Assembly (NCBI RefSeq): GCF_007992195.1
Contig: NZ_BJZU01000033.1
Coordinates: 46,216-110,215 of the forward strand
Direction of reading: 5' to 3'
DNA length: 64,000 nucleotides
Source of the DNA: Methylobacterium oxalidis
GTDB lineage: Bacteria > Pseudomonadota > Alphaproteobacteria > Rhizobiales > Beijerinckiaceae
The position numbers were made by a program, and so were the translations under genes. Shown here one piece after another: positions 54,965 to 62,578 of the stretch. How positions within the stretch are numbered: position 1 is the first letter of the stretch; each line of letters opens with the position of its first letter. The notes beneath the pieces are model-generated. The model made no database searches. It was given only the letters and a program-made list of their open reading frames with translations, and was not told the origin of the DNA.

Positions 54965-55831
54965 TCAGCGTCCGCCGCCGCCGGACCGCCACTTCTCGTA
55001 CTCGGCCAGCGACATCTTCGAGGGGTCGGGGCCGGGCGCGGCGGAGCCGGCGAGCGGCTTCGCAGGGGCGGGGGCAGAGGGGGTGCGGTTGGGTTTCGCC
55101 AGGGTCAGGCGGTGCTCAAGCGCGCCTACGGCCTTGGCGGCCTGGAGCGGGCTCATCCCGTTGAGCTTCGCGAGCTCACCGGGGTTCTTGGCGAGGTAGT
55201 AGGCGAGCAGCCCACCCTTCTCGCTCTCGACGACCAGCTCGGAGACGTGAGGCTTCACCTCGCGCTCCTGCGCCGCCTTCAGCACCTTGTCGGCGTCGGG
55301 AATGGCTTCCCGCACGTCGTCGAGGCGATCCTGGAAGGCCTCCATCGCCTCCTGCCGGGCCTCGGCCTGGCGGGTGGCGTTGCTGGTCTCGCGGTCGGCG
55401 TGCCGCTGTTCGGCGAGCGCCTTGCAGATGCGGTAATCCGCTTTGGCGTCCTCGAACGCGGCGTAGTCCTCGAAGTCGGACTCCTTCGGGGGCGCTCCGA
55501 TCTCCTTCTCGACGGCGGCCTTGCGGTCGGCGCTGTCGCCCGTCGGCTGACTGCGGCTCGCGGCAAGCTCCGCTTCGAGTCGGTGGATCCTGTCCTGCAT
55601 CCGCTGGATGCCGGAGCGCTTCTTCGGCTTCTCGGGCTCGCCCTCCTCGTCGTCGGCCTTGGGGGCCTCCGGCTTCGGAGCGGCGGCCGGATCGGCTGGC
55701 TCAGTCCCTGGCGTTGCGGCGGCGGCACCATCGGCCGGGGCGGCCTCCGGGGCTTCCGTCGCGACCGAGGTCTCGCCACCTGCCGCCTGCGTCTCCGCTG
55801 GCGCGCCCAGTACGATCAGGTTCTCGTCCAT
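54965..55831 (-). CDS. Phage scaffolding protein
   Basis: A 288-residue acidic, charged, mostly helical protein between portal and coat, the P22 gene 8 slot. Order: Ala/Glu-rich N-terminus, KPKKRSGIQRMQDRIHRLEAEL coiled coil, an acidic EDYAAFEDAKADYRI segment, long helix, and a short C-terminal LAEYEKWRSGG, like the coat-binding helix-turn-helix at the end of scaffolds. ATG 55831 (GGACGACACG before it) is preferred over ATG 55843, which would touch the U-tract of the hairpin at 55845. Confidence 0.78.
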   Translation of the reverse strand: MDENLIVLGAPAETQAAGGETSVATEAPEAAPADGAAAATPGTEPADPAAAPKPEAPKADDEEGEPEKPKKRSGIQRMQDRIHRLEAELAASRSQPTGDSADRKAAVEKEIGAPPKESDFEDYAAFEDAKADYRICKALAEQRHADRETSNATRQAEARQEAMEAFQDRLDDVREAIPDADKVLKAAQEREVKPHVSELVVESEKGGLLAYYLAKNPGELAKLNGMSPLQAAKAVGALEHRLTLAKPNRTPSAPAPAKPLAGSAAPGPDPSKMSLAEYEKWRSGGGGR

Positions 55832-55844
55832 CGTGTCGTCCATG

Positions 55845-55874
55845 AAAAAACCCGCGCCTCAGGGAGGAGCGGGT
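55845..55874 (-). terminator. Terminator directly before the scaffold gene
   Basis: Stem acccgc / gcgggt with an inner cctc/gagg stem, followed on the minus strand by six U residues that end one base before the first ATG of the scaffold frame. Confidence 0.8.
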
Positions 55875-55994
55875 CGGGGGAATCATCGCGGCCTGCGCCT
55901 CGTGCACTGGCCTGCGTGAAGAGGGTCGGACGCGCGGAATCGGCCGCGAGATGCGGCGGCGCTTCGGTCAGGGTTCGGGAATGCCGGCGGGAGC

Positions 55995-56051
55995 CTCGCT
56001 CACACCGCTGGCGACGCTGGTCCTTTCGCGGGATTTGCCCGTCGGGTCAAG
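55995..56051. repeat. Second copy of the cargo-adjacent repeat
   Basis: Bases 56037-56051 are identical to 41491-41505; the 40 bases before are partly similar. As at the first copy, a plus-strand cargo gene starts about 50-90 bases to the right and a hairpin-preceded phage gene lies to the left. Confidence 0.45.
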
Positions 56052-56102
56052 CAGGCATCAACGTTGCGGCTGACGCTCAAAAGCAGCGTGGGGAGTGCGC
56101 CG

Positions 56103-56252
56103 ATGTTCCAGAACGGGCCAATTGCCGTGCAGAAGCGGAACAGCGACTTGATGGTCCCGGCTATCCTGGCCGCCACACTGTTGCTCGGCGGCTTCACCGC
56201 GTTCGGCATCGTCGTGTTGGGCTACGAGATCGTCGCCGTGTTCAGGCGCTGA
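56103..56252 (+). CDS. Small membrane protein (second cargo island)
   Basis: A 49-residue protein with one membrane helix (LMVPAILAATLLLGGFTAFGIVVLGYEIV) and a short charged N-terminus. ATG 56103 is in the middle of a purine-containing context; the ORF could begin earlier at 56064. It reads opposite to the flanking phage genes. No family recognised. Confidence 0.5.
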   Translation: MFQNGPIAVQKRNSDLMVPAILAATLLLGGFTAFGIVVLGYEIVAVFRR

Positions 56253-56317
56253 TACTGCCGCGCTATATCCCCAGTCACCGCGCTCGACGATGATGACCCA
56301 TCTGATGAGGGGCGGCC

Positions 56318-56512
56318 ATGGCCAGCGCAGTTCGATACGTGTGGCAGGGCGCCAAGGTAGTGCTCGCCCTCGCTACCCTCATCGGCTCGGCGCTCTACTC
56401 CGCCGAGAAGATCGATCGCAGTGGGCTGAATGCCCTTGCGGTCCGTGCGATGGACCCACCGACCACCGGCTCTATCGCGCCGCAGAAGTCGAAGCGGCCG
56501 TCGGAACGCTGA
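56318..56512 (+). CDS. Small membrane-anchored protein (second cargo island)
   Basis: A 64-residue protein: YVWQGAKVVLALATLIGSALYS is an N-terminal membrane segment or uncleaved signal, followed by a soluble tail (DRSGLNALAVRAMDPPTTGS) ending in basic residues. GAGGGG lies nine bases before ATG 56318. Unknown function. Confidence 0.55.
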   Translation: MASAVRYVWQGAKVVLALATLIGSALYSAEKIDRSGLNALAVRAMDPPTTGSIAPQKSKRPSER

Positions 56513-56695
56513 GGACGCTCGGCCGGTCTCGCCGATCTAGCGTGATGGGCGTGCAGCGGGTGCGCATGGGCTGTCGCTCAAGCAGAAACAGCGGGAAACC
56601 ATAATCACGGCAGCGTGAGTGGCGCTGACGATGCGGGAGGCGCACACCCGCGGCGCTGGTTTGAACCCCCTCAACCAGCACAACCGACGCCGACT

Positions 56696-56728
56696 CGGCG
56701 GCCGCTCCTCCTCGCGGCCGCCGCCTTT
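56696..56728 (+). terminator. Strong hairpin within the cargo island
   Basis: A perfect 10-bp stem (cggcggccgc / gcggccgccg) with an eight-base loop, followed by a short pyrimidine run (cctttctcc). It separates the two upstream small genes from the next one. Confidence 0.6.
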
Positions 56729-56793
56729 CTCCTGCCTACGGGACACATGCGCCTAGGCCGAACGTTGGCTGCGCAGGGAGAATGGAGGCGCAC

Positions 56794-56973
56794 ATGAGCC
56801 CTGATCACGACGAGAAGCGCGAAGAGCGGCCTGATTCGACCGGCCCAAATTCCCGCCCGCGCGACGACACAATTGCCCAGACGGGCGAGGGCATCCCGGA
56901 CGACAGCGGCAAGCTGGTCCAGGTTGATGAGAACGAGGCCAAGCGGATCGAGGAGAAGATCCGCAAACTGTGA
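56794..56973 (+). CDS. Small highly charged protein (second cargo island)
   Basis: A 59-residue hydrophilic protein (SPDHDEKREERPDSTGPNSR; LVQVDENEAKRIEEKIRKL) with no hydrophobic core; probably disordered with a C-terminal helix. ATG 56794 is preceded by AATGGAGGCGC, a good Shine-Dalgarno; ATG 56782 is possible. Unknown function. Confidence 0.55.
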   Translation: MSPDHDEKREERPDSTGPNSRPRDDTIAQTGEGIPDDSGKLVQVDENEAKRIEEKIRKL

Positions 56974-57086
56974 CGGCCGCGCAGCTGCTGCCCCTCGGCG
57001 CATTCGCGTCCAGCGTTTGGCGTGGAAGGGCCATCAGGCCAAGCGCCTAAGGCCTGAGCGGCGCGGATGCACGTCCGGAAGCTGAG

Positions 57087-57108
57087 GTCTGTGAAGCGCA
57101 TCACAGAC
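57087..57108. promoter_or_regulatory. CRP-like palindrome
   Basis: GTCTGTGA-AGCGCA-TCACAGAC is a perfect palindrome with eight-base arms, and its core TGTGA-N6-TCACA is the E. coli CRP consensus. No plus-strand gene follows, so it may be only a hairpin in the 3' region of the small gene. Confidence 0.35.
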
Positions 57109-57171
57109 GGCCGCACATCGGGGGCTAACTCTGTGCCCGCTGCAATCCGCAGCATCAACTTGACCTGACTT

Positions 57172-57200
57172 CGGCGGCCTCTCGCAGGGCCGCCGCTTTT
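57172..57200 (+). terminator. Terminator closing the cargo island
   Basis: Stem cggcggcc / ggccgccg with an eight-base loop, then cTTTTg. It ends plus-strand transcription of the small genes before the convergent portal gene. Confidence 0.7.
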
Positions 57201-57334
57201 GCGTTCTGCCGCTCCCCGCCCTCAGGCGTCGTCCCAGATCCCCTCGTTTGTGAGACGGAGGGGTTGTGAGACGGGCGGTCAGACAGTCGGGGAGGGCGAG
57301 GCGGCGTTGGGCCGGAACGGCTGAACTTCGGACA

Positions 57335-59557
57335 TCACGGCACCATCACGGGAGCGGCGGGCTCGCCCAGCGCGCTCGGGTCAACAAAAAAGCCGCCCTG
57401 GGGCGGCTCGGCGATCGGCGCGGGCATCTGACCCAGCATCGGCTGTGCGGGTGCTGGCGGCCCGTCCTGGCCCGCGGGATCGGGCATCGGCGCGGCGGGC
57501 ATCTCCTCCAGGATCGCCATCACGATCTCGGAGAGGTGCGAGACGGCCGCCCCGATTTCGTCGAGGCGCAGATCCGGGCCGGCGCCAGGCATCGGCGTGG
57601 CAGCCACGCGCGCCTGCGCCTCGGCCTGCGCCTCCTGGATCTCGCCCTGGATCTTGATCACCTCGGCCCGGAGCTTCTCGCGCTCCACGTCGAGCTTCTC
57701 CAGGTCGAGTTGCTGGCGCCCAGCCTCGAGCTGCTGTTGGCGCTCCTGGCTCGCGAGCATGGCCTGCTGCACCGGCGAGGGCGGCGGCGGTGCGGGCGGC
57801 GGCTCGCCGGCCTCCTGCGCCTCCTCGGCCTGGATCTGCGGCGGCAGCTGCGAGCGGATGCGTTTCGCGATCTTGTCCGCCATCGGCCAGTCCTGGGCCT
57901 TGGCAAAGAGGTCGAGCACAAGCGGCGCGAGATCCGGCGCGGCCTGGATCAGCGCGACCATGCCGTCGGCGGCCGCCTCGCGCTTCGTGGTGTAGCTCGG
58001 GCCCATCTCCATAGCGACGTCGTAGGCGCCGACCGTGACGTCGTGGAGCACGCTCTCGGGCTTGCCGTCGATGCCGAGGCCCTGCGGCTGGTTGATCTTC
58101 ACGAGGTCGACCTTGCCGTCCTCGCCCACGATCCGGAGCGTGCGGGCGGTGTCGTAGACGTGCGGGATCAGGTCGAGCACGATCGCGCCGGTGTGCCGGA
58201 CCGCGCGGCTGAAGTTCACGATGTAGACGAAGGAGCCGACGTCGCCCTCGCGCTGACGCGCCATGATCGCCTTGCCCGAGGTCTCATTCGAGCGGGCGCC
58301 GAGGGAGGCGTCGTAGACGCCCGTCACCGCCTTGATGTCCTCGGCCGATTCCCGGGTGAGTTCGGCGAGGCCGGTTGATGGCACGGGCGGCGCGACGCGC
58401 TCGGGTCGCAGCTGCGGAGCCTTCGGCTCGACGTTGTAGGGCAGGAAGGCGTGGTACTCGGTGTTGGCCGTCTCCCAGACGTCCTCGTAGCCCTTGAACA
58501 TGGTTTCGGTGCCGGTGAACGGCGCCTTGGGCTGCAGACCCACCACCTCGGTTTGCGTCGAGCGGGCATAGTTGTAGGCGCGCTGAGCGTCCTTCGCCTT
58601 GCGCACCACGCCGCGCCGGACCCGCTTCTTGCCGATCTGGGTCTCGATGCCGATCGCCGGCACGACGGGGATGAACCGGCCCGGCCACGCCATCGGGCCT
58701 TCGAGCACCTCGGTCGCGCTGATCAGGTAGCGCTCCACCTTGAACCCATCGCGCTGCTCGATCCGGGCGCCGCGCGCCTCGGCCTTGGCGCGCTTCTCGG
58801 GATCGCCGTCGGTGAGATCGTAGACGGTGCCGTCGGGCAGCAGCGCCAGGGTCTTCTTGACCGGCGTCTTAGTCCAGTAGGCCGCGACGCGCACCGCGTC
58901 CGACGTCGACCAGCCCTCGGGGATCATGGTGTCGCCGATCTCGGCCGAGGGCTTGTCCGGGTAGGCCTCCTCGTAGGCGTCCCGGCTCATGTCGACCGGC
59001 ACGAAGCAGAACTTCGCGTCCTCGCGGGTCGGCTCCTTCGCGTCGGGATCCCAGCGCACGCCGATCCCGTCCGGGATGCCGGTGATCCGGATCTCCTGCT
59101 CGAACGTGGAATCGGAGGCGTACTCGGTCGTCACCTCCCAGTGGCCGATGCCGGCCGTGACCTGCTGGTCAGCCGCCGCGAAGTAGGCCGCGGGCGCGTC
59201 CGAGCGATTCTCCACGTAGCGGACGAGGCCGGCGTTCACCTCGGCGGTCTTCACGTCGCCGCGGTCGTCGACCGGCACGACCTTGATCGAGGGCCGCATC
59301 TGCCGGATGTCACCGGTGATCTGCGCCACCGTGGTGCCGAGCCGATCGAACTCAAGACAGGGCCGGTCGCCGCGGATGCGCTTGGCCTCCTCGGTCCACT
59401 GCGCGCCGGGCTCCTCGACGAAGCGGAGGTCCTCGTAGGCCGCGTCGCGGTTCTCGCGGTCGGCCTCGTCGGCGCGCCGCCAGCGCTTCATGGCGAGCTC
59501 GATCACCGGATCGCGGCCCGCCGGCGCCTTCTTCTTCGGCTTCAGGAAGTCGAACAT
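57335..59557 (-). CDS. Phage portal protein, P22 gp1 family
   Basis: A 740-residue portal (P22: 725), the dodecameric channel for DNA packaging. Family blocks: RDAAYEDLRFVEEPGAQWTE, EFDRLGTTVAQITGDIRQMRPSIKV (in parts), GIGHWEVTTEYASDSTFEQEI, YNYARSTQTEVVGLQPKAPF and MARQREGDVGSFVYIVNFSRA. From about residue 600 a Pro-rich and then a Gln/Glu coiled coil (QERQQQLEAGRQQLDLEKLD) forms the barrel. ATG 59557 overlaps the TerL stop by one base. A terminator-like hairpin lies inside the last 24 codons. Confidence 0.92.
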   Translation of the reverse strand: MFDFLKPKKKAPAGRDPVIELAMKRWRRADEADRENRDAAYEDLRFVEEPGAQWTEEAKRIRGDRPCLEFDRLGTTVAQITGDIRQMRPSIKVVPVDDRGDVKTAEVNAGLVRYVENRSDAPAAYFAAADQQVTAGIGHWEVTTEYASDSTFEQEIRITGIPDGIGVRWDPDAKEPTREDAKFCFVPVDMSRDAYEEAYPDKPSAEIGDTMIPEGWSTSDAVRVAAYWTKTPVKKTLALLPDGTVYDLTDGDPEKRAKAEARGARIEQRDGFKVERYLISATEVLEGPMAWPGRFIPVVPAIGIETQIGKKRVRRGVVRKAKDAQRAYNYARSTQTEVVGLQPKAPFTGTETMFKGYEDVWETANTEYHAFLPYNVEPKAPQLRPERVAPPVPSTGLAELTRESAEDIKAVTGVYDASLGARSNETSGKAIMARQREGDVGSFVYIVNFSRAVRHTGAIVLDLIPHVYDTARTLRIVGEDGKVDLVKINQPQGLGIDGKPESVLHDVTVGAYDVAMEMGPSYTTKREAAADGMVALIQAAPDLAPLVLDLFAKAQDWPMADKIAKRIRSQLPPQIQAEEAQEAGEPPPAPPPPSPVQQAMLASQERQQQLEAGRQQLDLEKLDVEREKLRAEVIKIQGEIQEAQAEAQARVAATPMPGAGPDLRLDEIGAAVSHLSEIVMAILEEMPAAPMPDPAGQDGPPAPAQPMLGQMPAPIAEPPQGGFFVDPSALGEPAAPVMVP
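57386..57408 (-). terminator. Terminator-like hairpin inside the end of the portal gene
   Basis: Stem agccgcc / ggcggct, four-base loop, then six U residues on the minus strand. It lies within the portal reading frame, encoding PPQGGFFV. Confidence 0.7.
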
Positions 59558-60810
59558 CAGGCCCCCATCCAGCCGCCGCCGCGGCGACCAGTCGTTCTCA
59601 GCTTGAGCGGCGCGGCCGGCTCTTGGAGGGCGACCGCGAGGTAGCGGAAGGCATCGGCGCCGTGGCTCGCCCAGTCGTGCAGCGGGTTCTTCGAGAACTG
59701 CCCGGTGTTGGGGTCCACGTCGTAGCGGTAGTTCCGCAGGCACTGCAGGCCGTCGGCGCAGGCGTCGGCGTCAAACCAGCAGCGAGAGAACAGCGTGCGC
59801 GCCGCGTTGATGCCTTCGGCCACCGACATGCGCGGCGTGATCCGGACCTTGAAGCCCGAATCCGTCATCTGCTGCTCGATCGTGCGCTCGGAGCCGAGCA
59901 GGGCATTCGTGGCGTCGTGCGGGAGCCAGTGCTCGCCGTAGACATAGGGCCGCTCCTGGAGCTTCTTCAGGTAGTGGCCCAGCGCGTGCCCGCGGTTCTG
60001 GTAGTAGTCGATGATCCGGAACTCGAAGCCGACCACCTGGGCGAACCAGATCGCCGTCATGTCGGCCCGGCCGAGATCCCAGAACGTGTGCACCGGCTTG
60101 GTGCCGTCGTAGGGCACGCGGGTGAAGCGGTTCGCCTCCGTCGCGGACAGGACCTCGTTCGCATAGATCGCGCCGTCGAGCACCACCTTGCAGTGGCCGT
60201 CCCAGACAGTGAGGTAGGCCGCTGGATCGCGCCCCTTCAGGTCGAGCGCTTCCTGCTTCAGGACATCCGGGAACCAAGGATTGTCCTGCCAGCCGATCTT
60301 CACGACCTTCGCGCCGGTGGGAGGGTTCTTCACGAACCGCCGATAGGTCTCGTCTTCCTCCAGCTCCGGGTTGAAGCTGATCCAGATCTCCGAGCCCTCC
60401 TTCCGGATGGTCGGGATCAGCACGTCCCAGCTCGTCTTCGAGACCGTGCGGGCCTCCTCGACCCAGCACACGTCCACGCCCTCGGTCGACTTCACCGAGG
60501 CGACGTTGTGCCGGAGCCCCTTGAAGATGAACTCGGTCCCGTTGGCGCCGAGGATGCGCTTCTCCTGTATCTCGTAGAAGGCGGAGAGGCCGAGGAGGTC
60601 GATCTGCTGCCCGAGCAGGGCGTGGGCCGATTCCGCGATCGAGTTCTGGAACTCGCGGGCGCAGAGCACCCGGAGCTTGCGCTGCGCGCCCATGATGAGG
60701 AGCGCACGGCCGAAGCCCCAGGACTTCGCGCCACCGCGACCACCGTAGGCGATCTTGTACCGGGCCGGCTCGAACAGAAACTCGAGCCGCTCCGGGAACT
60801 CAATCGACAT
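59557..60810 (-). CDS. terL: Phage terminase large subunit
   Basis: A 417-residue packaging ATPase/nuclease of the PBSX/Terminase_3 type. Walker A is GGRGGAKS (23-30), Walker B VDVCWVEEA (112-120). The nuclease domain opens with HTFWDLGRAD (about 241-250) and ends with HDWASHGADAFRYLAVAL, holding metal-binding Asp residues. It overlaps TerS by 11 bases and the portal by one base, so packaging genes are one coupled operon. Confidence 0.94.
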   Translation of the reverse strand: MSIEFPERLEFLFEPARYKIAYGGRGGAKSWGFGRALLIMGAQRKLRVLCAREFQNSIAESAHALLGQQIDLLGLSAFYEIQEKRILGANGTEFIFKGLRHNVASVKSTEGVDVCWVEEARTVSKTSWDVLIPTIRKEGSEIWISFNPELEEDETYRRFVKNPPTGAKVVKIGWQDNPWFPDVLKQEALDLKGRDPAAYLTVWDGHCKVVLDGAIYANEVLSATEANRFTRVPYDGTKPVHTFWDLGRADMTAIWFAQVVGFEFRIIDYYQNRGHALGHYLKKLQERPYVYGEHWLPHDATNALLGSERTIEQQMTDSGFKVRITPRMSVAEGINAARTLFSRCWFDADACADGLQCLRNYRYDVDPNTGQFSKNPLHDWASHGADAFRYLAVALQEPAAPLKLRTTGRRGGGWMGA

Positions 60811-61090
60811 CGGACAGCGGTGCGGGGCGGATGAACTGCACGGTCAGGCCGACGGGGATCACGCCGCCCTCACCGTCGCCATCGACGGGCTGGGTCGGCT
60901 TGCCGTAGCCGCGGTCGAGGATCGCAGAGGCGGCCGCCACGCGGGCCGCAGTCGCTGCGTCCTCGCTCGTCATGATCGCGACCAGGACCTCAATCGCGCG
61001 CTCGGTGTGCTCTCGGGCAGCGTCTCGGACGCGCGCAGACGCCTTCGGACGGCCGCCAGGATTGCCCGACTGCCCAGGCTGAAATGGCAT
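60800..61090 (-). CDS. terS: Phage terminase small subunit-like protein
   Basis: A 96-residue protein beginning FQPGQSGNPGGRPKASARVR, a motif (DUF5681-like) common in small proteins directly upstream of terL in alphaproteobacterial phages. A helical segment (EHTERAIEVLVAIMTSEDAATAARVAAASAIL) follows. Assigned as TerS from position and overlap with terL; it is shorter than P22 gp3. Confidence 0.75.
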   Translation of the reverse strand: MPFQPGQSGNPGGRPKASARVRDAAREHTERAIEVLVAIMTSEDAATAARVAAASAILDRGYGKPTQPVDGDGEGGVIPVGLTVQFIRPAPLSDVD

Positions 61091-61300
61091 TGCTCGAGCC
61101 TTGTTCTCAGGAAGATTTCGAGGACATGAAAAGCTTCGAGTAACCCTGACGTAGCCAGAAACTCTGCCTTTCGTACGGTTCCGTATGCATAAATCCTGGC
61201 TCTACAGGTCAGAATGGACGCATAATTAAGTCAAGAGTCATAGATCCCTGTCATCGTAATCACAGTTCGAGTGGCTGAACTGCACTTCTTGGGGATCTGC

Positions 61301-61582
61301 ATGCCGACTGGGTCGCGGCCAAAAATCGATGTTGTGAGCCGCCGTGAATCTGAGCGGTTGCCGGTTGCTCTGACAGCCTTCGCTGTTGGTGGCGACGGCA
61401 CCAAGTTCTCCTGCTCCATCTGCGACGTCTCCGATACAGGAGCGATGCTGGAGTTCGGCGAGACCGGCGTGGTGATGCTGCCACCGAAATTTGAGATCGC
61501 GCTCGCGAATAGCGAGGCCCGCTTCTCAGCCAAGATGGTTTGGCGCGAAGGACGTCGTGCTGGCGTCCTCTTCTGCCTGTAG
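61301..61582 (+). CDS. PilZ-domain protein
   Basis: A 93-residue single-domain PilZ-like protein. The RxxxR loop is RRESERLPV, and the (D/N)xSxxG motif is DVSDTGAML; the closing AKMVWREGRRAGVLF is also typical. Such proteins bind cyclic di-GMP, or, when degenerate, act without it. ATG 61301 is used; GTG 61271 would add ten residues. PilZ proteins this small are abundant on Methylobacterium chromosomes. It may be host-derived cargo or mark host DNA. Confidence 0.8.
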   Translation: MPTGSRPKIDVVSRRESERLPVALTAFAVGGDGTKFSCSICDVSDTGAMLEFGETGVVMLPPKFEIALANSEARFSAKMVWREGRRAGVLFCL

Positions 61583-61593
61583 CGGCGCTGCGC

Positions 61594-61797
61594 TTAGACC
61601 TTCCGGCGCTCGCAGGTGACGCGCGTGTACCGACCTTCGACCATCTCGGGATCGCGGGCCAGAGTGACCTGACCCGTCATCATGCAGGCGAAGGGAGTCG
61701 ACGCGGGTGCGATCATCACATCGAGCGCGGTATCCCGTGAGCAATCGGGCGGCGTCGTGGTAGCGGCGCAGACCAGAATGACGGCGAGAAGCTGCAT
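61594..61797 (-). CDS. Small secreted Cys-containing protein
   Basis: A 67-residue protein: hydrophobic signal QLLAVILVCAATTT, then PPDCSRDTALDVMIAP, PFACMMTGQVTLARDPEMVEG and VTCERRKV. Three cysteines after the signal could form disulphides. ATG 61797 is preceded by GGGAGTG. Short proteins with the CSRDTALDV pattern are familiar from Methylobacterium, of unknown role. Confidence 0.6.
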   Translation of the reverse strand: MQLLAVILVCAATTTPPDCSRDTALDVMIAPASTPFACMMTGQVTLARDPEMVEGRYTRVTCERRKV

Positions 61798-61989
61798 TGG
61801 AGACACTCCCATCAGTCCCGGACTGGGGACGTCGATGAAGCGATGATGGCGCTGCGCCCCGAAGCGTGTCCGTGACGCGCCTCACGATCGCGAGGTGCCA
61901 GGATCAGCGTGGCGTCGCGGAGAGCGGGAGAACGGAGACGTGCAGCGTCGGGCGGGGTTGGACAGCCGCCATCGCGCCGTCGGCTGGCA

Positions 61990-62115
61990 TCAGCGCCCAC
62001 ACCCGGCGGAGAGCACCCGCACCGGGCGGATCACGCGTGGGCCGGTCTGCTTTGCCGGCGGGGCCGGCGGCGTCGGCCCGCCGAGCAGCCGGCGGAGGAG
62101 GGCGATGTAGCTCAC
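61990..62115 (-). CDS. Hypothetical 41-residue protein of the recombinase operon
   Basis: Starts with GTG 62115, overlapping the preceding stop by four bases (GTGA). It encodes SYIALLRRLLGGPTPPAPPA and a basic second half ending VLSAGCGR. Its credibility rests on the overlap chain rather than on any family. Confidence 0.4.
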   Translation of the reverse strand: MSYIALLRRLLGGPTPPAPPAKQTGPRVIRPVRVLSAGCGR

Positions 62116-62309
62116 GGGCGAAGCTCCCGAAGGTGGATCCGGACGGCACCGCCCGGCGTGAACTCGATCTCGCGGGCGCGGCCCGGCACCGGTTCGGCCT
62201 GGGCGGCGAGGGCGAGCGCCTCGACCCACTGCTCCGCGGTCGGTCGGCCGCGCTGCACATCGAGCGCGAGGCCCGCGAGCGCATGCGAGAGGCCGACAGC
62301 GCTCAGCAC
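62112..62309 (-). CDS. Hypothetical 65-residue protein of the recombinase operon
   Basis: Starts with GTG 62309, overlapping the end of the previous gene by seven bases. Helical first half (LAGLALDVQRGRPTAEQWVEA) and a beta-rich end (EIEFTPGGAVRIHLRELRP). No family recognised. Confidence 0.5.
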   Translation of the reverse strand: MLSAVGLSHALAGLALDVQRGRPTAEQWVEALALAAQAEPVPGRAREIEFTPGGAVRIHLRELRP

Positions 62310-62578
62310 CTCACGCGCACCAGCGACTGGACGTTGGCGGCGACGAAGTCCCAGGCAAGGAAGTCGGAGGCGAAGGTCTTGGCCTCGTCGCGATCCGCCA
62401 CCCACGCGATCCGGTCGCCGTCCTCGGCGAGGTACAGCGGCGCCGTGTCGGGCGAGGAGGCGAGCTCGATGCGCCACTCCGGGCGCACCTGATGCCAGTA
62501 GGCGAGGGCGGCCGGGTCGCGGTTCGCCGCGCGCAGGGCGCGGGCCGCGTCGGCCTCGGTCCACGTCTGCTCGTTCAT
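62303..62578 (-). CDS. Hypothetical 91-residue protein of the recombinase operon
   Basis: ATG 62578 overlaps the recombinase stop (ATGA). It contains TWTEADAARALRAANRDPAAL, YWHQVRPEWRIELASS and a final FLAWDFVAANVQSLVRVRC. No family recognised. The four genes from 63426 down to 61990 overlap end to end, so they form one transcript. Confidence 0.6.
   Translation of the reverse strand: MNEQTWTEADAARALRAANRDPAALAYWHQVRPEWRIELASSPDTAPLYLAEDGDRIAWVADRDEAKTFASDFLAWDFVAANVQSLVRVRC

Larger units (their letters stand above)
56974..57334. other. Intergenic region at the end of the cargo island
   Basis: 361 bases between the charged small gene and the end of the portal gene. It contains an inverted repeat (tcaggcc / ggcctga) near 57030-57055, a CRP-like palindrome at 57087-57108 and a terminator at 57172-57200. 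No ORF is supported. Confidence 0.55.
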
